Counted from the first letter of the stretch, positions 17,811-27,151 are shown. The stretch is DNA of 53,191 nt from an uncultured Gammaproteobacteria bacterium (GCA_913045115.1 CAJWPJ010000006.1:1-53191); one strand, 5' to 3'. The notes: generated by a model not told the origin, from the sequence alone. A program made the numbers and translations.

Positions 17811-18556
17811 TACTGTAATCTTTTTTTAAAATTTATGATTTTTTTGTCGAGTGATTTTTTTTCATTAGTCGTAAACATATCAATTTTATTAAAACTTATG
17901 CCAAGAAGGTCATAAATTACAGCAACCTGGCCATCTAATCCGTTGCCTGACCCGATACCAATCACTGGAGCTTTACAGTTTTTACTTATCCTCTTAGCAA
18001 GTGTGTTTTCAATACACTCCAATAGAATGATGGGCGCGCCCGCTTGATCTAACTCTATAGCAATATCATATAATTTTTTTGCTTCTGATTTAGTTTTTCC
18101 ATATTTTCTATATCCAGATTTAGATCTAATTGTTTGAGGAAGCAGCCCTATGTGCGCACATAAAGGGATTTTTTTTGTTAAAAGATAGTGAGCGATATCC
18201 ATGTTATTAGCATCTATTTCGATTTTTATGAGATCGGCAAGGCCTGACGAACTTAACTTTAAAGCATTTTTATATGCGATATTTTTTGTTTCATATGTAT
18301 TACTTGGTAGGTCAGCCATTAAAATAGATCTCTTTACACCGGATCTTACACACTTCGCGTGATAAATTATTTCATCTAAAGAGACATTGTGAGTTGTCCT
18401 TTCCCCTTTTATGACCTGTCCTAATGAGTCTCCTACCAACATTATATCTACTCCTAGGGACTCGAGGTATTTACTCATACTTGCGTCATAGGCAGTTATA
18501 CATGATATTTTTTTTCCGCATTTGTATTGCTTTAATAACTTATTAAGTTTGCTCAT
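17810..18556 (-). CDS. panB: 3-methyl-2-oxobutanoate hydroxymethyltransferase
   Basis: First committed enzyme of pantothenate synthesis, transferring a hydroxymethyl group from methylene-tetrahydrofolate to ketoisovalerate. CITAYDASMSKYLE, VGDSLGQVIKGE and LMADLP carry the magnesium-binding aspartates, and CAHIGLLPQ follows. At 248 residues it is slightly shorter than E. coli PanB (264). It is two bases from the dNK gene and overlaps panC by one base. Confidence 0.94.
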   Translation of the reverse strand: MSKLNKLLKQYKCGKKISCITAYDASMSKYLESLGVDIMLVGDSLGQVIKGERTTHNVSLDEIIYHAKCVRSGVKRSILMADLPSNTYETKNIAYKNALKLSSSGLADLIKIEIDANNMDIAHYLLTKKIPLCAHIGLLPQTIRSKSGYRKYGKTKSEAKKLYDIAIELDQAGAPIILLECIENTLAKRISKNCKAPVIGIGSGNGLDGQVAVIYDLLGISFNKIDMFTTNEKKSLDKKIINFKKRLQ

Positions 18557-18558
18557 GG

Positions 18559-19185
18559 TTATAAAGAAGATGGATTAAAATATTTCTTACCATTTATGTT
18601 TGAGGATATCTCTTCTATAAGCATTTTATAGTCAGTTTCATTATTTATGTTTACGTTTGATGTATTGATAATGAGAATTGGCGAGGTATTGTACTCATGA
18701 AAGTGCTTCATATAGATATGGTTTACAGTGTCTATATATTTTTTTTTCATACCTTTTTCTATATCAAGCCCTCTTTTTTTTATTCTATCTAAAAGGATAT
18801 CTGTTGAAGCCTGAAGGTAAATTATCAAGTCAGGTGTAGGTGGGTTGAAATGTAGTTTATCTCTAATTTCTATGTACATAGCATATTCCTCATCATTGAG
18901 GTTAAGTTTGGCAAACAATTCATCTTTTCCAAAATAAAAATCTGAGATAAGTAAATTTTCTGTATTATTCACTTTTGCGGATTGTTCTATCCTTCTCAGT
19001 AAAAAATATAGCTGTGTAGAAAATGAGTTTGATTGATTATGATCATAAAATTCTTTCAAAAAGGGGTTATCAATATAATCCTCAAACAGTGTGTCACACT
19101 TGATAGTATTGGATATTTTTTTTGCTAGTGTTGTTTTACCAACTCCAATAGCACCTTCGATAGCAATATATTTTTTGTTTATCAT
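18559..19185 (-). CDS. Deoxynucleoside kinase family protein
   Basis: A 208-residue P-loop kinase of the dNK/deoxyadenosine kinase family. IAIEGAIGVGKTTLAK is the Walker A loop, FEDYIDNPFLKEFY the substrate-binding Glu region, and a KKRGLDIEKG lid with its basic residues follows. It phosphorylates deoxynucleosides for salvage; which base it prefers cannot be read. The gene sits between folK and panB, an arrangement I know from other Gammaproteobacteria, and shares one base with the folK stop. Confidence 0.88.
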   Translation of the reverse strand: MINKKYIAIEGAIGVGKTTLAKKISNTIKCDTLFEDYIDNPFLKEFYDHNQSNSFSTQLYFLLRRIEQSAKVNNTENLLISDFYFGKDELFAKLNLNDEEYAMYIEIRDKLHFNPPTPDLIIYLQASTDILLDRIKKRGLDIEKGMKKKYIDTVNHIYMKHFHEYNTSPILIINTSNVNINNETDYKMLIEEISSNINGKKYFNPSSL

Positions 19186-19640
19186 TAGAGTTTCTTGATT
19201 AATTTAGTTATGTTTCCATATTTAGGTACTTCGTATCCATAACATGTGATCTCATATAATGGTATTAAAACAAACTCCCTATATTTCAGTCCTGGATGTG
19301 GGATAGTGAGTATATCTGTATCCATAATAACTTGTTCATAGATTAGTATATCTAAATCCAAGCTTCTTGGTCCCCATCTTTTAGTTTTCTTTCTATTGTG
19401 GAGTTTTTCTAACAGCTGTAGTTCCTTAAGTAATGATTTTGGTGATAACATAGTTTCTATCTCTGCAACGGCATTTATGAAGTTAGGTTGAAACTTTGGT
19501 CCAAGCGGGACAGTCTCATACAGGCTAGATTTTTTTATCAATCTAGTTTGATTGATTCTACTTATTTGTTTAAAGGCAGTGTTGACTCTAAAGTGAGGAT
19601 GGTTTTGGTTACTGCCGATACCTATGAAAACTTGTTTCAA
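19185..19640 (-). CDS. folK: Hydroxymethyl-dihydropterin pyrophosphokinase
   Basis: Transfers pyrophosphate from ATP to 6-hydroxymethyl-7,8-dihydropterin in folate synthesis. FIGIGSNQNHP at the N-terminus and RWGPRSLDLDILIY are the two diagnostic motifs, and LTIPHPGLKYREFVL ends the family pattern. The start codon is TTG at 19640: an in-frame stop lies only four codons upstream (the rplS stop) and the protein would be truncated by any later start. 151 residues, normal for the family. Confidence 0.94.
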   Translation of the reverse strand: MKQVFIGIGSNQNHPHFRVNTAFKQISRINQTRLIKKSSLYETVPLGPKFQPNFINAVAEIETMLSPKSLLKELQLLEKLHNRKKTKRWGPRSLDLDILIYEQVIMDTDILTIPHPGLKYREFVLIPLYEITCYGYEVPKYGNITKLIKKL

Positions 19641-19649
19641 TTTATCGGC

Positions 19650-19994
19650 TTAAGTGAGCTTCTCTTTGATTCTTGCAGATTTTCCTGATCTTTCTCTGAG
19701 ATAGTACAGCTTCGCTCTTCTTACGTCGCCTCGACGTTTGATTTTAATATTATCTATTAACGGACTGTGTGTTTGAAACACTCTCTCAACACCCTCTCCA
19801 TAAGATATTTTTCTGACAGTAAATGATGAGCTTATGCCTCTATTTTTTATAGCTACAACCACACCCTCAAAGGCCTGTATACGTTCCCTTTTGCCTTCCT
19901 TAACCTTCACAGAGACCACCACTGTATCTCCACTGGAAAAATTTGGGATAGTTTTAATTTGTTTAGATGCGATGTCTTCTATAATCTTAGTCAC
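19650..19994 (-). CDS. rplS: Ribosomal protein bL19
   Basis: Large-subunit protein at the 30S-50S interface. The sequence follows bL19 throughout: [47 protein letters not shown], and the basic [14 protein letters not shown] end. 114 residues is normal. The start is GTG at 19994. It overlaps trmD by 8 bases, the usual last member of rpsP-rimM-trmD-rplS. Confidence 0.97.
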   Translation of the reverse strand: MTKIIEDIASKQIKTIPNFSSGDTVVVSVKVKEGKRERIQAFEGVVVAIKNRGISSSFTVRKISYGEGVERVFQTHSPLIDNIKIKRRGDVRRAKLYYLRERSGKSARIKEKLT

Positions 19995-20727
19995 TTTTAT
20001 TTACCTTGTGTTCAGCTATAAATTCTTGAAGTAGTCTATCATCTTCTTTTGAAAGATTCACGTTTTTTAGTAAATCTGGTCTTTTTAGATATGTCATACC
20101 TAATGATTGCTTTCTTCTCCAACGACTGATTTCTTGATGGTTTCCAGACAGTAGTATGTCAGGTACCGCTAATCCGTCTATCTTGTTTGGCTTAGTATAA
20201 TGCGGATAATCCAACAAATTATTATTAAAGGAATCGTTCTCAATAGACTCTATATTTTCAGCTACGCCAGGTATTAACCGAGTAATACCCTCGACGATAA
20301 TTGAAGCAGGCATTTCACCACCTGACAAAACATAATCTCCAATAGAAATTTCCTCATCAATCAAATTTTCAATTATTCTTTCATCTACACCTTCATATCT
20401 TCCACATACAAAAGTGATATTATTCTCTGTTGATAACTGAATAAGCTTAGATTGTTTTAAAGGCTTGCCTTGTGGGGATAAGAGGATTACCTTAGTCTGA
20501 TTAATTTGATTGAGAGCATCCCGCACAGGTTCGTATTGAATTATCATTCCAGGACCTCCGCCAATAGGTCTAAAATCCACTCTCTTGTGTTTATCACTTG
20601 TAAAATTTCTTATATCAATGATATTCATAGCTATAAGATTTCTATCTAATCCTTTCTTAATGAGCCCATAGTTTTTGAAGGATTCAAAAAACTCTGGATA
20701 AACAGTAAGTAAATTAAATAGTTTCAT
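19987..20727 (-). CDS. trmD: tRNA (guanine-N1)-methyltransferase
   Basis: Methylates G37 of tRNAs with a trefoil-knot SPOUT fold. [31 protein letters not shown] and [13 protein letters not shown] are the family core that forms the S-adenosylmethionine knot. [16 protein letters not shown] near the C-terminus binds the tRNA. At 246 residues it is full length. Overlaps rimM by 14 bases and rplS by 8. Confidence 0.97.
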   Translation of the reverse strand: MKLFNLLTVYPEFFESFKNYGLIKKGLDRNLIAMNIIDIRNFTSDKHKRVDFRPIGGGPGMIIQYEPVRDALNQINQTKVILLSPQGKPLKQSKLIQLSTENNITFVCGRYEGVDERIIENLIDEEISIGDYVLSGGEMPASIIVEGITRLIPGVAENIESIENDSFNNNLLDYPHYTKPNKIDGLAVPDILLSGNHQEISRWRRKQSLGMTYLKRPDLLKNVNLSKEDDRLLQEFIAEHKVNKSD

Positions 20728-21208
20728 GGTTTATGATAATTTTTTTATTAGGGATCACTTCGGTATAGTCGCTTATAAAAGGGACATACATATATTCTTT
20801 TTTATTCTTAATAGCTAATATATCATTTGCTCCATTGTTAAATACAAAATCGACTGACCCTAAATAATTATTCTTTGACGTATATACATCTAGGCCCTCA
20901 AGTTCTCTCCAATAGTACTCTCCTTTCTTCAATACAGGGATATCAGAAGCATTGATAAAAATATTTTGACCTAAAATAGATTCAGATAAGTTGATATGAT
21001 TGAAATCTTGTAATTGAGCAATAATTTTTTTTGGCATTATCTTGAGTTCAAGTATATTAATGTATTTTCTCTCGTTATCAATACACAAAAAAGTATCATA
21101 GTTACTTATATTTTCTGAAGGATAAGAATATGATTGGATCACAACCCAACCTTTTATTCCATGCGTAGCTGTTACCTTCCCTATGATGATGGTAGACTGC
21201 TTGTTCAT
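20714..21208 (-). CDS. rimM: 16S rRNA processing protein RimM
   Basis: Assists maturation of the 30S head by binding uS19. IIGKVTATHGIKGWVVI is the RimM N-terminal signature, EYYWRELEGLDVYTSKN starts the PRC-barrel domain, and YMYVPFISDYTEVIP closes it. 164 residues, near E. coli's 182. It lies between rpsP (26-base gap) and trmD (14-base overlap) in the standard order. Confidence 0.95.
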   Translation of the reverse strand: MNKQSTIIIGKVTATHGIKGWVVIQSYSYPSENISNYDTFLCIDNERKYINILELKIMPKKIIAQLQDFNHINLSESILGQNIFINASDIPVLKKGEYYWRELEGLDVYTSKNNYLGSVDFVFNNGANDILAIKNKKEYMYVPFISDYTEVIPNKKIIINHETI

Positions 21209-21234
21209 TAACGTAATCCGATTTATGTTATGGA

Positions 21235-21663
21235 TTAGGTCTTTTGATCTTCAGAGGAGTTTTTTTCGGCAGGAGCTTCTTCAGCTTTAGCTTCTTCGGC
21301 AGGAGCTTCTTCAGCTTTAGCTTCTTCGGCAGGAGCTTCTTCAGCTTCGTTCGCTTTTTGTTTTTTTACTCTGTTTTTCTCTAACAGTAGATTTTTAATT
21401 TTTTGTCTTTTTTCAAGATTATCTGGATCAAGTGAATATTTTTGCAGCAATTTTACCCTATCAGACATTTGAGCTCCCTGATTTAGCCAATGCTCTAGCC
21501 TGTCCTGTTTGAGCGTAATTCTTTTTTCGTTTTCTACATTCGGGTCATAGCTCCCGATTCTCTCAATGCATTTACCGTCTCTTTTAGACTTTTGATCAAC
21601 AACCACTATATGGTAGTATGGTCTTTTTTTACCGCCGCCTCTAGATAATCTTACTCTAACCAT
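21235..21663 (-). CDS. rpsP: Ribosomal protein bS16 with acidic repeat tail
   Basis: Small-subunit protein needed for 30S assembly. The first ~80 residues are classical (MVRVRLSRGGGKKRPYYHIV, RIGSYDP, MSDRVKLL). E. coli bS16 is 82 residues; this one has 142, the extra ~40-60 being a charged linker (KNRVKKQKANE) and then an Ala/Glu/Pro/Lys tail built from the ten-residue unit AEEAPAEEAK. The ATG is preceded by a good GAGG ribosome site. Low-complexity bS16 tails occur in other bacteria; the near-perfect DNA repeats here suggest recent slippage. Confidence 0.95.
   Translation of the reverse strand: MVRVRLSRGGGKKRPYYHIVVVDQKSKRDGKCIERIGSYDPNVENEKRITLKQDRLEHWLNQGAQMSDRVKLLQKYSLDPDNLEKRQKIKNLLLEKNRVKKQKANEAEEAPAEEAKAEEAPAEEAKAEEAPAEKNSSEDQKT
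21265..21347. repeat. 30-bp tandem repeat inside rpsP (about 2.7 copies)
   Basis: On the plus strand the unit aggagcttct/tcagctttag/cttcttcggc occurs perfectly at 21271-21300 and 21301-21330, is preceded by its last six bases at 21265-21270, and is followed by a partial third copy to 21347. It encodes the AEEAPAEEAK tail of bS16 in whole codons, so copy-number change would keep the frame. It is more GC-rich than its surroundings. Confidence 0.92.
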
Positions 21664-21842
21664 TATTGCCTCATTTTTGAATCATGTGATTATATCACCA
21701 CATAATAAAAATCTCATACTTTTTAAACAAAAATAACAAAAATTTAGTCTATTAATAGGCAATTTTATATATAATCATGAAAGATGGACCTATATGAAAC
21801 TCGTGTAACTGAAAAAGCAGTATTAATTAAGTAGAGTAAACA

Positions 21843-22613
21843 ATGCTGTATCTACCACATATCATTGGAATTATTTATCTTGCAATGTCTGTATGCCTAT
21901 TCAACCTTTACATGGGCCGAGACTGCAAGATTCCAGTAAGTATATCCTATTTGAGAATCATTGGTTTATTTCTCCTAGGATTATTTGTTTTCAAAGTAGC
22001 ATACCCGTTCAACATATTTAGCTTTGTAAGCTCCCTCTTCATAATACTATTCATAATCAACTTATTTTTTATCGTGCTTAATTTTTATCGCCCTGTAGAT
22101 TATATTGGCCTGATTCTTAACCCAGTAATATTTTTATCGCTATTAACTTTCGTGCTAATTGATTTACCTCAAGGGGGGTCCGTAGTTGAAAAGAATTTAT
22201 ATATACATATAATATTTTCTCTGTCTTCTTATGGCTTCCTTTTTCTTGCTGGAATACAGGCTTTAATCTTGAAATATCAAATAACAAGTATCAAAAATGT
22301 CCATCACTCTACCCTTTTAAATTCATTTCCCTCGATTGAGGAAATGGGAAAAATTATGCACCGATTGATTCTGTCAGGATTTATATTACTTACACTTTCA
22401 CTTCTCTCAGGTATTCCTTATATGAATAGTGCAATTGGACATGAAAATAGCCAAAAGATAATATTTTCTATAATAGCTTGGATTGCTTATCTTTATCTAC
22501 TATTTAAAAAATCTCATTATGGAATTAATGACACAACCGCTGCAAATATGACTATTGGCGGCTTGGTTTTTCTTTTATTTGCATATTTAGGCACAAAGCT
22601 TTTCATTGGGTGA
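21843..22613 (+). CDS. ypjD: YpjD/CcsA-family inner-membrane protein
   Basis: A 256-residue protein with about eight hydrophobic spans, related to the cytochrome c assembly (CcsA/CcmC) family. YGFLFLAGIQALILKYQ and the conserved IIFSIIAWIAYLYLLF segment with a preceding HENSQK are typical of YpjD/CorE. The role is unclear; YpjD is linked to CorC-type metal transport by gene order and older work in Salmonella. Here it is followed after 9 bases by a CorC-like gene, which keeps that association. It diverges from rpsP with no ffh in between. Confidence 0.85.
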   Translation: MLYLPHIIGIIYLAMSVCLFNLYMGRDCKIPVSISYLRIIGLFLLGLFVFKVAYPFNIFSFVSSLFIILFIINLFFIVLNFYRPVDYIGLILNPVIFLSLLTFVLIDLPQGGSVVEKNLYIHIIFSLSSYGFLFLAGIQALILKYQITSIKNVHHSTLLNSFPSIEEMGKIMHRLILSGFILLTLSLLSGIPYMNSAIGHENSQKIIFSIIAWIAYLYLLFKKSHYGINDTTAANMTIGGLVFLLFAYLGTKLFIG

Positions 22614-22622
22614 TCTAAAAAA

Positions 22623-23879
22623 ATGAGCGCCATAAATATAGAGAGTCTTTTTATAATTCTTATAATTTTATTATTTCTGTCTGCGTTTTTTTCTGGATCT
22701 GAGACGGCACTGATGAGTGTTAATAAATATAAACTGAAGCATCGAGTTAAAAATAATGATACGTCTGCTCTAAAAGTTGAATACTTACTTAACAATACTG
22801 ATAAGACTCTGGGCTTGATACTTCTTCTTAATAATTTTGTTAATATATTAGCGTCTGCAATAACAACACTGATTGCAGTAGAGCTTTATGGCGATAGTGG
22901 TATTGCGATTGGAGCGGGTGTGTTGACTTTTTTGATATTAGTATTTTCAGAAGTAACACCAAAAACATTTGCATCACACTATGCCGACGCTATTGCGTAT
23001 AAAATCTCTTTTATATTCTACTACGCGCTTATAATATTTACACCAGTAGTGGTGTTCATCAATTTCTTTTGTAAATCTATTTTGAAGATATTTCGAGTTA
23101 ACAAAAAAATGAAAGGATCAGATAATCTCACTAATGAAGAAATAAAAACAATTATTCAAGAATCATCAAACAAAATAACTGAAAACTATGAAGAGATGGT
23201 CCTAAATTTACTTGATCTTCAACAATTTACAGTAGAACACGCAATGATCCCAAAAAATGATGTTGAAGGTATAGATATTGATGAACGTGAGGAGGATATT
23301 AATCAAAAACTGATTGCGATTAATCACACAAGAATACCAATTTACAATAAAACATTAAGTAACCTTAAAGGATTCCTTAATAAGAAGCACATTCCATCAA
23401 TGGTTAAAAGTAATAATCATATTAAGATTGAGAAATTGTTGGAATATATTGTAGAACCTTACTTTATTCCCGAAGACACATCTTTGTTGAGTCAGCTTAT
23501 AATTTTTAAAAAAGAGAAGAAAAGAATCGGCTGTGTTGTGGATGAATATGGAGACATTAAAGGTATACTAACATTAGACGATATTCTTGAAGAAATTGTG
23601 GGGGAATACAGCTCATCTGATCAAAAGGATAGCCTTATAAAGGACTTATCCGAAAATAAAATAGAAGTCCATGGTTCTATTCAACTGAGAGATATTAATA
23701 AGAGATTGGGTGTAAACTTATCTGACACAACCGTTACAACAATTAATGGATATATTCTCGAGTCATTGCAAGAGATACCTCAGGCAGGTATGACTTTTAA
23801 GGAAGATGGTATTATCATAGAAGTTGAGAAAGTAAGTAATAACTTTGTAGAAAAAGCAATAATAACTAATCATGAATAA
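22623..23879 (+). CDS. CNNM/CorC (HlyC) family transporter, YfjD-like
   Basis: A 418-residue membrane protein. An N-terminal CNNM (DUF21) domain has about three spans and contains ALMSVNKYKLKHRV and VFSEVTPKTFASHYAD. A CBS pair follows (AMIPKNDVEGID, CVVDEYGDIKGILTLDDILEEIVGE), then a C-terminal CorC_HlyC domain ending near GIIIEVEKV. The family moves or senses Mg2+/Co2+. Together with ypjD it matches the E. coli ypjD-yfjD neighbourhood. Overlaps xseB by 8 bases. Confidence 0.88.
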   Translation: MSAINIESLFIILIILLFLSAFFSGSETALMSVNKYKLKHRVKNNDTSALKVEYLLNNTDKTLGLILLLNNFVNILASAITTLIAVELYGDSGIAIGAGVLTFLILVFSEVTPKTFASHYADAIAYKISFIFYYALIIFTPVVVFINFFCKSILKIFRVNKKMKGSDNLTNEEIKTIIQESSNKITENYEEMVLNLLDLQQFTVEHAMIPKNDVEGIDIDEREEDINQKLIAINHTRIPIYNKTLSNLKGFLNKKHIPSMVKSNNHIKIEKLLEYIVEPYFIPEDTSLLSQLIIFKKEKKRIGCVVDEYGDIKGILTLDDILEEIVGEYSSSDQKDSLIKDLSENKIEVHGSIQLRDINKRLGVNLSDTTVTTINGYILESLQEIPQAGMTFKEDGIIIEVEKVSNNFVEKAIITNHE

Positions 23880-24075
23880 AAAGAATAACAATATTAGTAG
23901 TTTTGAGAGCGACCTAAAAAAACTTCAGGATATTCTTGAAGATATTGAATCAGACAAGTTGTCTCTTGAGCAATCCATTGAAAAATATAAAGAGGGTGTC
24001 GAATTATCAAAGAAATGTCAAAAAGCACTCGATGATGCCAAACAAATAATTAAAGTTCTTGATAATGAAAAATAA
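23872..24075 (+). CDS. xseB: Exodeoxyribonuclease VII small subunit
   Basis: Small subunit of exonuclease VII, which degrades single-stranded DNA. The 67 residues are one helical hairpin with the family pattern FESDLKKLQDILEDIESDKLSLEQSIEKYKEG (shown in part) followed by LSKKCQKALDDAKQ. It overlaps the CorC-like gene by 8 bases and dxs by 11. In many relatives ispA separates xseB from dxs; here it does not. Confidence 0.92.
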   Translation: MNKKNNNISSFESDLKKLQDILEDIESDKLSLEQSIEKYKEGVELSKKCQKALDDAKQIIKVLDNEK

Positions 24076-25954
24076 AAATTATCCTAACTTGGATAGAATA
24101 AACAGCCCCAATGATCTTAAAGAACTAGATGATAGACAGTTGAAAGATCTTGCTGAAGAGATAAGACAGTATATTTTAGAAGTTATTTCGCAAACCGGGG
24201 GTCACCTTGCAGCTGGACTTGGAACTGTTGAATTATCAATATCGCTTCATTATGTTTTCAATGCCCCAATTGATAAGATTATATGGGATGTAGGACATCA
24301 ATGTTATCCGCACAAAATTTTAACCGGAAGGAAAGATAAGATGCTAACTATACGAAAGTATAAGGGTATCTCTGGATTTCTTAAGATAGATGAAAGTGAT
24401 TATGATGCATTTGGAGCTGGGCACTCTAGCACATCTATAAGTGCTGCGCTTGGCATGGCTATCGCTAGAGATGCAAAAAAAGAAAATCATAAAATTATCT
24501 CAGTGATAGGTGACGGCGGCATTACTGCAGGAATGTCATATGAGGCATTATGTCATGCTGGGTATCTTCAAAAAGATATGTTAGTAGTGCTAAATGATAA
24601 TGAGATGTCTATATCTCCTAATGTTGGCGCTATGAATAAATATCTAACTAAAATCCTATCAGGAAAGACCTTATCAACCATTAAGCAAAAAGGTGATGAA
24701 TTTCTTAGTGAAAAATCACCAATAAAAAAAATTATCAAAAAGATAAAAGATAATGCTCAGAATATATTATCTCCAGGTCATTTATTTGAAGAAATAGGTT
24801 TTAGCTATTATGGTCCAATTGATGGTCATGACATAATATCGCTAAATAAAGTTTTAAGTAATCTAAAAAACAAAGTCGGACCTATACTTCTTCATGTTAT
24901 TACAAAGAAAGGCAAAGGCTATAAAGTAGCTGAACAAGATCCCATAAAATATCATGGTGTAACACCATTTAACATCACAACAGGAGCAAGTGAAAAACCT
25001 AAATCACCCAGGAATTTGACTTATACAAATGTTTTTAGTAAGTGGATAACTGATGCGGCATCAAAAGATGCTAGTTTTGTAGCAATCACGCCCGCAATGA
25101 GAGAGGGTTCCGGTTTAGTAGAATTTGAGGAACAATTTCCTGATAGGTTTTTTGATGTTGGGATTGCTGAACAACATTCCGTTACCCTAGCAGCAGGACT
25201 TGCAATGGGTGGACTCAAACCAATTGTTGCAATATATTCAACATTTCTTCAGAGAGCATTTGATCAATTGGTTCATGATGTCAACCTGCAAAATTTAGAC
25301 GTAATGTTCGCTATTGATCGAGCAGGTCTTGTTGGTGCAGATGGAGAAACCCATCATGGTATCTATGATATATCTTTTATGCGGATACTACCAAAAATTG
25401 TTCTAATGACACCCTCAAATGAACAAGAACTCATTCTAATGCTCAATACTGGTTTGCATTATAAAGGCCCAGTAGCTGTAAGGTATCCAAGAGGTAATAC
25501 TGGAAGTTCCGATATAAACATGACAGATAAAGATATTCCAATAGGAAAGTCTATACTCATCAACAAAGGAGAAAAAATTGCAATTCTTGTTTTTGGTCCA
25601 CTGTTGAATGACGTCATTGAAATTTCCAACAAACTATCTTTGACTCTCGTTGACATGAGATTTGCTAAGCCTATCGATAAAGAAAGGATAGATGAGCTAG
25701 CACAAACACATCAGCACTTAATCACCATTGAAGACAATGTCATCTCAGGAGGCGCTGGATCCTCTATAAATGAATATCTTGTTGAGAAAGGATATGAAAT
25801 TAATATTACAAATTTTGGGGTACCAGATAGGACAGTCTCTCATGGAAGTCAAAGTGAACTTTATGCAGAAATAGGGTTAGATAAAAAATCATTAGAATTC
25901 AGGATTAATGAGATATACAATCACAATTCAAAAAATAAAAAAATAGCAGAGTAG
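24065..25954 (+). CDS. dxs: 1-deoxy-D-xylulose-5-phosphate synthase
   Basis: First enzyme of the MEP isoprenoid pathway, condensing pyruvate with glyceraldehyde 3-phosphate using thiamine diphosphate. GDGGITAGMSYEALCHAG is the ThDP-binding GDG motif, GHQCYPHKILTGR and GAGHSSTSISAALG line the active site, and DRAGLVGADGETHHG the catalytic region. The track begins two codons early at a TTG; the ATG at 24065 gives 629 residues, close to E. coli (620). The start lies inside the end of xseB. queD follows 5 bases after the stop. Confidence 0.96.
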   Translation: MKNKNYPNLDRINSPNDLKELDDRQLKDLAEEIRQYILEVISQTGGHLAAGLGTVELSISLHYVFNAPIDKIIWDVGHQCYPHKILTGRKDKMLTIRKYKGISGFLKIDESDYDAFGAGHSSTSISAALGMAIARDAKKENHKIISVIGDGGITAGMSYEALCHAGYLQKDMLVVLNDNEMSISPNVGAMNKYLTKILSGKTLSTIKQKGDEFLSEKSPIKKIIKKIKDNAQNILSPGHLFEEIGFSYYGPIDGHDIISLNKVLSNLKNKVGPILLHVITKKGKGYKVAEQDPIKYHGVTPFNITTGASEKPKSPRNLTYTNVFSKWITDAASKDASFVAITPAMREGSGLVEFEEQFPDRFFDVGIAEQHSVTLAAGLAMGGLKPIVAIYSTFLQRAFDQLVHDVNLQNLDVMFAIDRAGLVGADGETHHGIYDISFMRILPKIVLMTPSNEQELILMLNTGLHYKGPVAVRYPRGNTGSSDINMTDKDIPIGKSILINKGEKIAILVFGPLLNDVIEISNKLSLTLVDMRFAKPIDKERIDELAQTHQHLITIEDNVISGGAGSSINEYLVEKGYEINITNFGVPDRTVSHGSQSELYAEIGLDKKSLEFRINEIYNHNSKNKKIAE

Positions 25955-25959
25955 TAATT

Positions 25960-26328
25960 ATGTTTAAACTAATTGTTAAGAAAGAATTCTCTTCTGCTCA
26001 CATACTCAATGGTCACCCTGGAGATTGCAAGAGAATGCATGGTCATAACTGGACTGTTGAGGCGAAAGTTGAGGGAAATAAAATCAATAAAATTGGTATG
26101 GTAATTGATTTTAAAGATATTAAGAATAAACTCGGGGAGATCATCTCGCGACTCGATCATAGATATCTTAATGATGTTGAGCCATTTAAAGAAAATAATC
26201 CGACTGCAGAAAATATATCAAAATATATTTATAAAGAACTATCAAATAATATTAATACTGATAACATAAAGGTCAGTGAAATAAAACTTTGGGAAACAAG
26301 TAATTCTGCTGTAATATATACAGAATAA
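25960..26328 (+). CDS. queD: 6-carboxytetrahydropterin synthase (QueD), canonical
   Basis: Converts dihydroneopterin triphosphate to 6-carboxytetrahydropterin for queuosine. All active-site features are present: the first zinc histidine in SSAH, the catalytic cysteine and remaining ligands in [10 protein letters not shown], the Asp-His pair in LDHRYLND, and the pterin-anchoring glutamate in WETSN. 122 residues is normal. folE2, which makes its precursor, follows after 4 bases. A second, degenerate family member lies at 46144. Confidence 0.93.
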   Translation: MFKLIVKKEFSSAHILNGHPGDCKRMHGHNWTVEAKVEGNKINKIGMVIDFKDIKNKLGEIISRLDHRYLNDVEPFKENNPTAENISKYIYKELSNNINTDNIKVSEIKLWETSNSAVIYTE

Positions 26329-26332
26329 AAAT

Positions 26333-27142
26333 ATGTCGACATCTAAATCAAAATTAGAAATCAACAATCTACCCGACACACAAGGTCAAGCAGACACCAG
26401 AAATATGCCTATAAATAAAGTAGGTATAAAAGACATAGTCCATCCTATGATAATTAAGCAAAGATCAGGTAAAGAGCAATCTACAATAGCTAACTTCAAT
26501 ATGTATGTAAACTTACCACATGATTTTAAAGGTACTCATATGTCACGCTTTGTACATATTCTTAATAACCACGAAGAACAAATAACTGTAGATTCATTTA
26601 AGAAAATGATTGACGAAATGTTAATCCTTCTTGAGGCACAATCTGGACATATTGAAATGAAATTTCCGTATTTTATTAACAAAACTGCTCCTGTCTCCAA
26701 AGTAGAAAGTTTACTCGACTATACTGTCTCTCTAATTGGTGAGGTAGAAAATGGCGTATCTAAACTTAAAGTAAAAGTTTTAGTTCCTGTAACTAGTCTA
26801 TGCCCATGCTCTAAGAAAATCTCTGACTACGGAGCACATAATCAAAGATCACATGTTACGATTACTGTCACAATTAATGACTTCATATGGATTGAGGAGA
26901 TAATAGATATAGTTGAGAAAGAAGCTTCGTCTGAACTCTACGGGTTGCTAAAAAGACCAGATGAAAAGTTTGTAACTGAGCGCGCTTATGACAATCCTAA
27001 ATTTGTGGAAGATATGGTTCGGGATATTGCGGTTCACTTCAACAATGACGAGAGAGTCACAGAGTATGTTGTTGAATCTGAAAACTTTGAATCAATTCAC
27101 AATCATTCAGCATATGCTCAGATTCACAAAGTCAAAGATTAA
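26333..27142 (+). CDS. folE2: GTP cyclohydrolase FolE2 (GCYH-IB)
   Basis: Makes 7,8-dihydroneopterin triphosphate from GTP, the entry to folate and queuosine. The FolE2 signature [21 protein letters not shown] is complete in sequence; this class does not depend on zinc the way FolE does and is favoured where zinc is scarce. [20 protein letters not shown] begins the family. 269 residues, full length. Co-directional with queD four bases upstream; convergent on bamC with only nine bases between them. Confidence 0.95.
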   Translation: MSTSKSKLEINNLPDTQGQADTRNMPINKVGIKDIVHPMIIKQRSGKEQSTIANFNMYVNLPHDFKGTHMSRFVHILNNHEEQITVDSFKKMIDEMLILLEAQSGHIEMKFPYFINKTAPVSKVESLLDYTVSLIGEVENGVSKLKVKVLVPVTSLCPCSKKISDYGAHNQRSHVTITVTINDFIWIEEIIDIVEKEASSELYGLLKRPDEKFVTERAYDNPKFVEDMVRDIAVHFNNDERVTEYVVESENFESIHNHSAYAQIHKVKD

Positions 27143-27151
27143 TAATTTTTT

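Noticed and set aside
21265-21347. Tandem repeat considered as a CRISPR or intergenic repeat.
   Set aside because: Repeats are directly adjacent, without spacers, and lie in frame inside rpsP.
21685-21700. CRP/FNR-like dyad TGTGATTATATCACCA in the rpsP-ypjD gap.
   Set aside because: Arm spacing (GTGAT-TAT-ATCAC) fits neither the CRP (N6) nor the FNR (N4) consensus, and no matching regulator or second site is seen.
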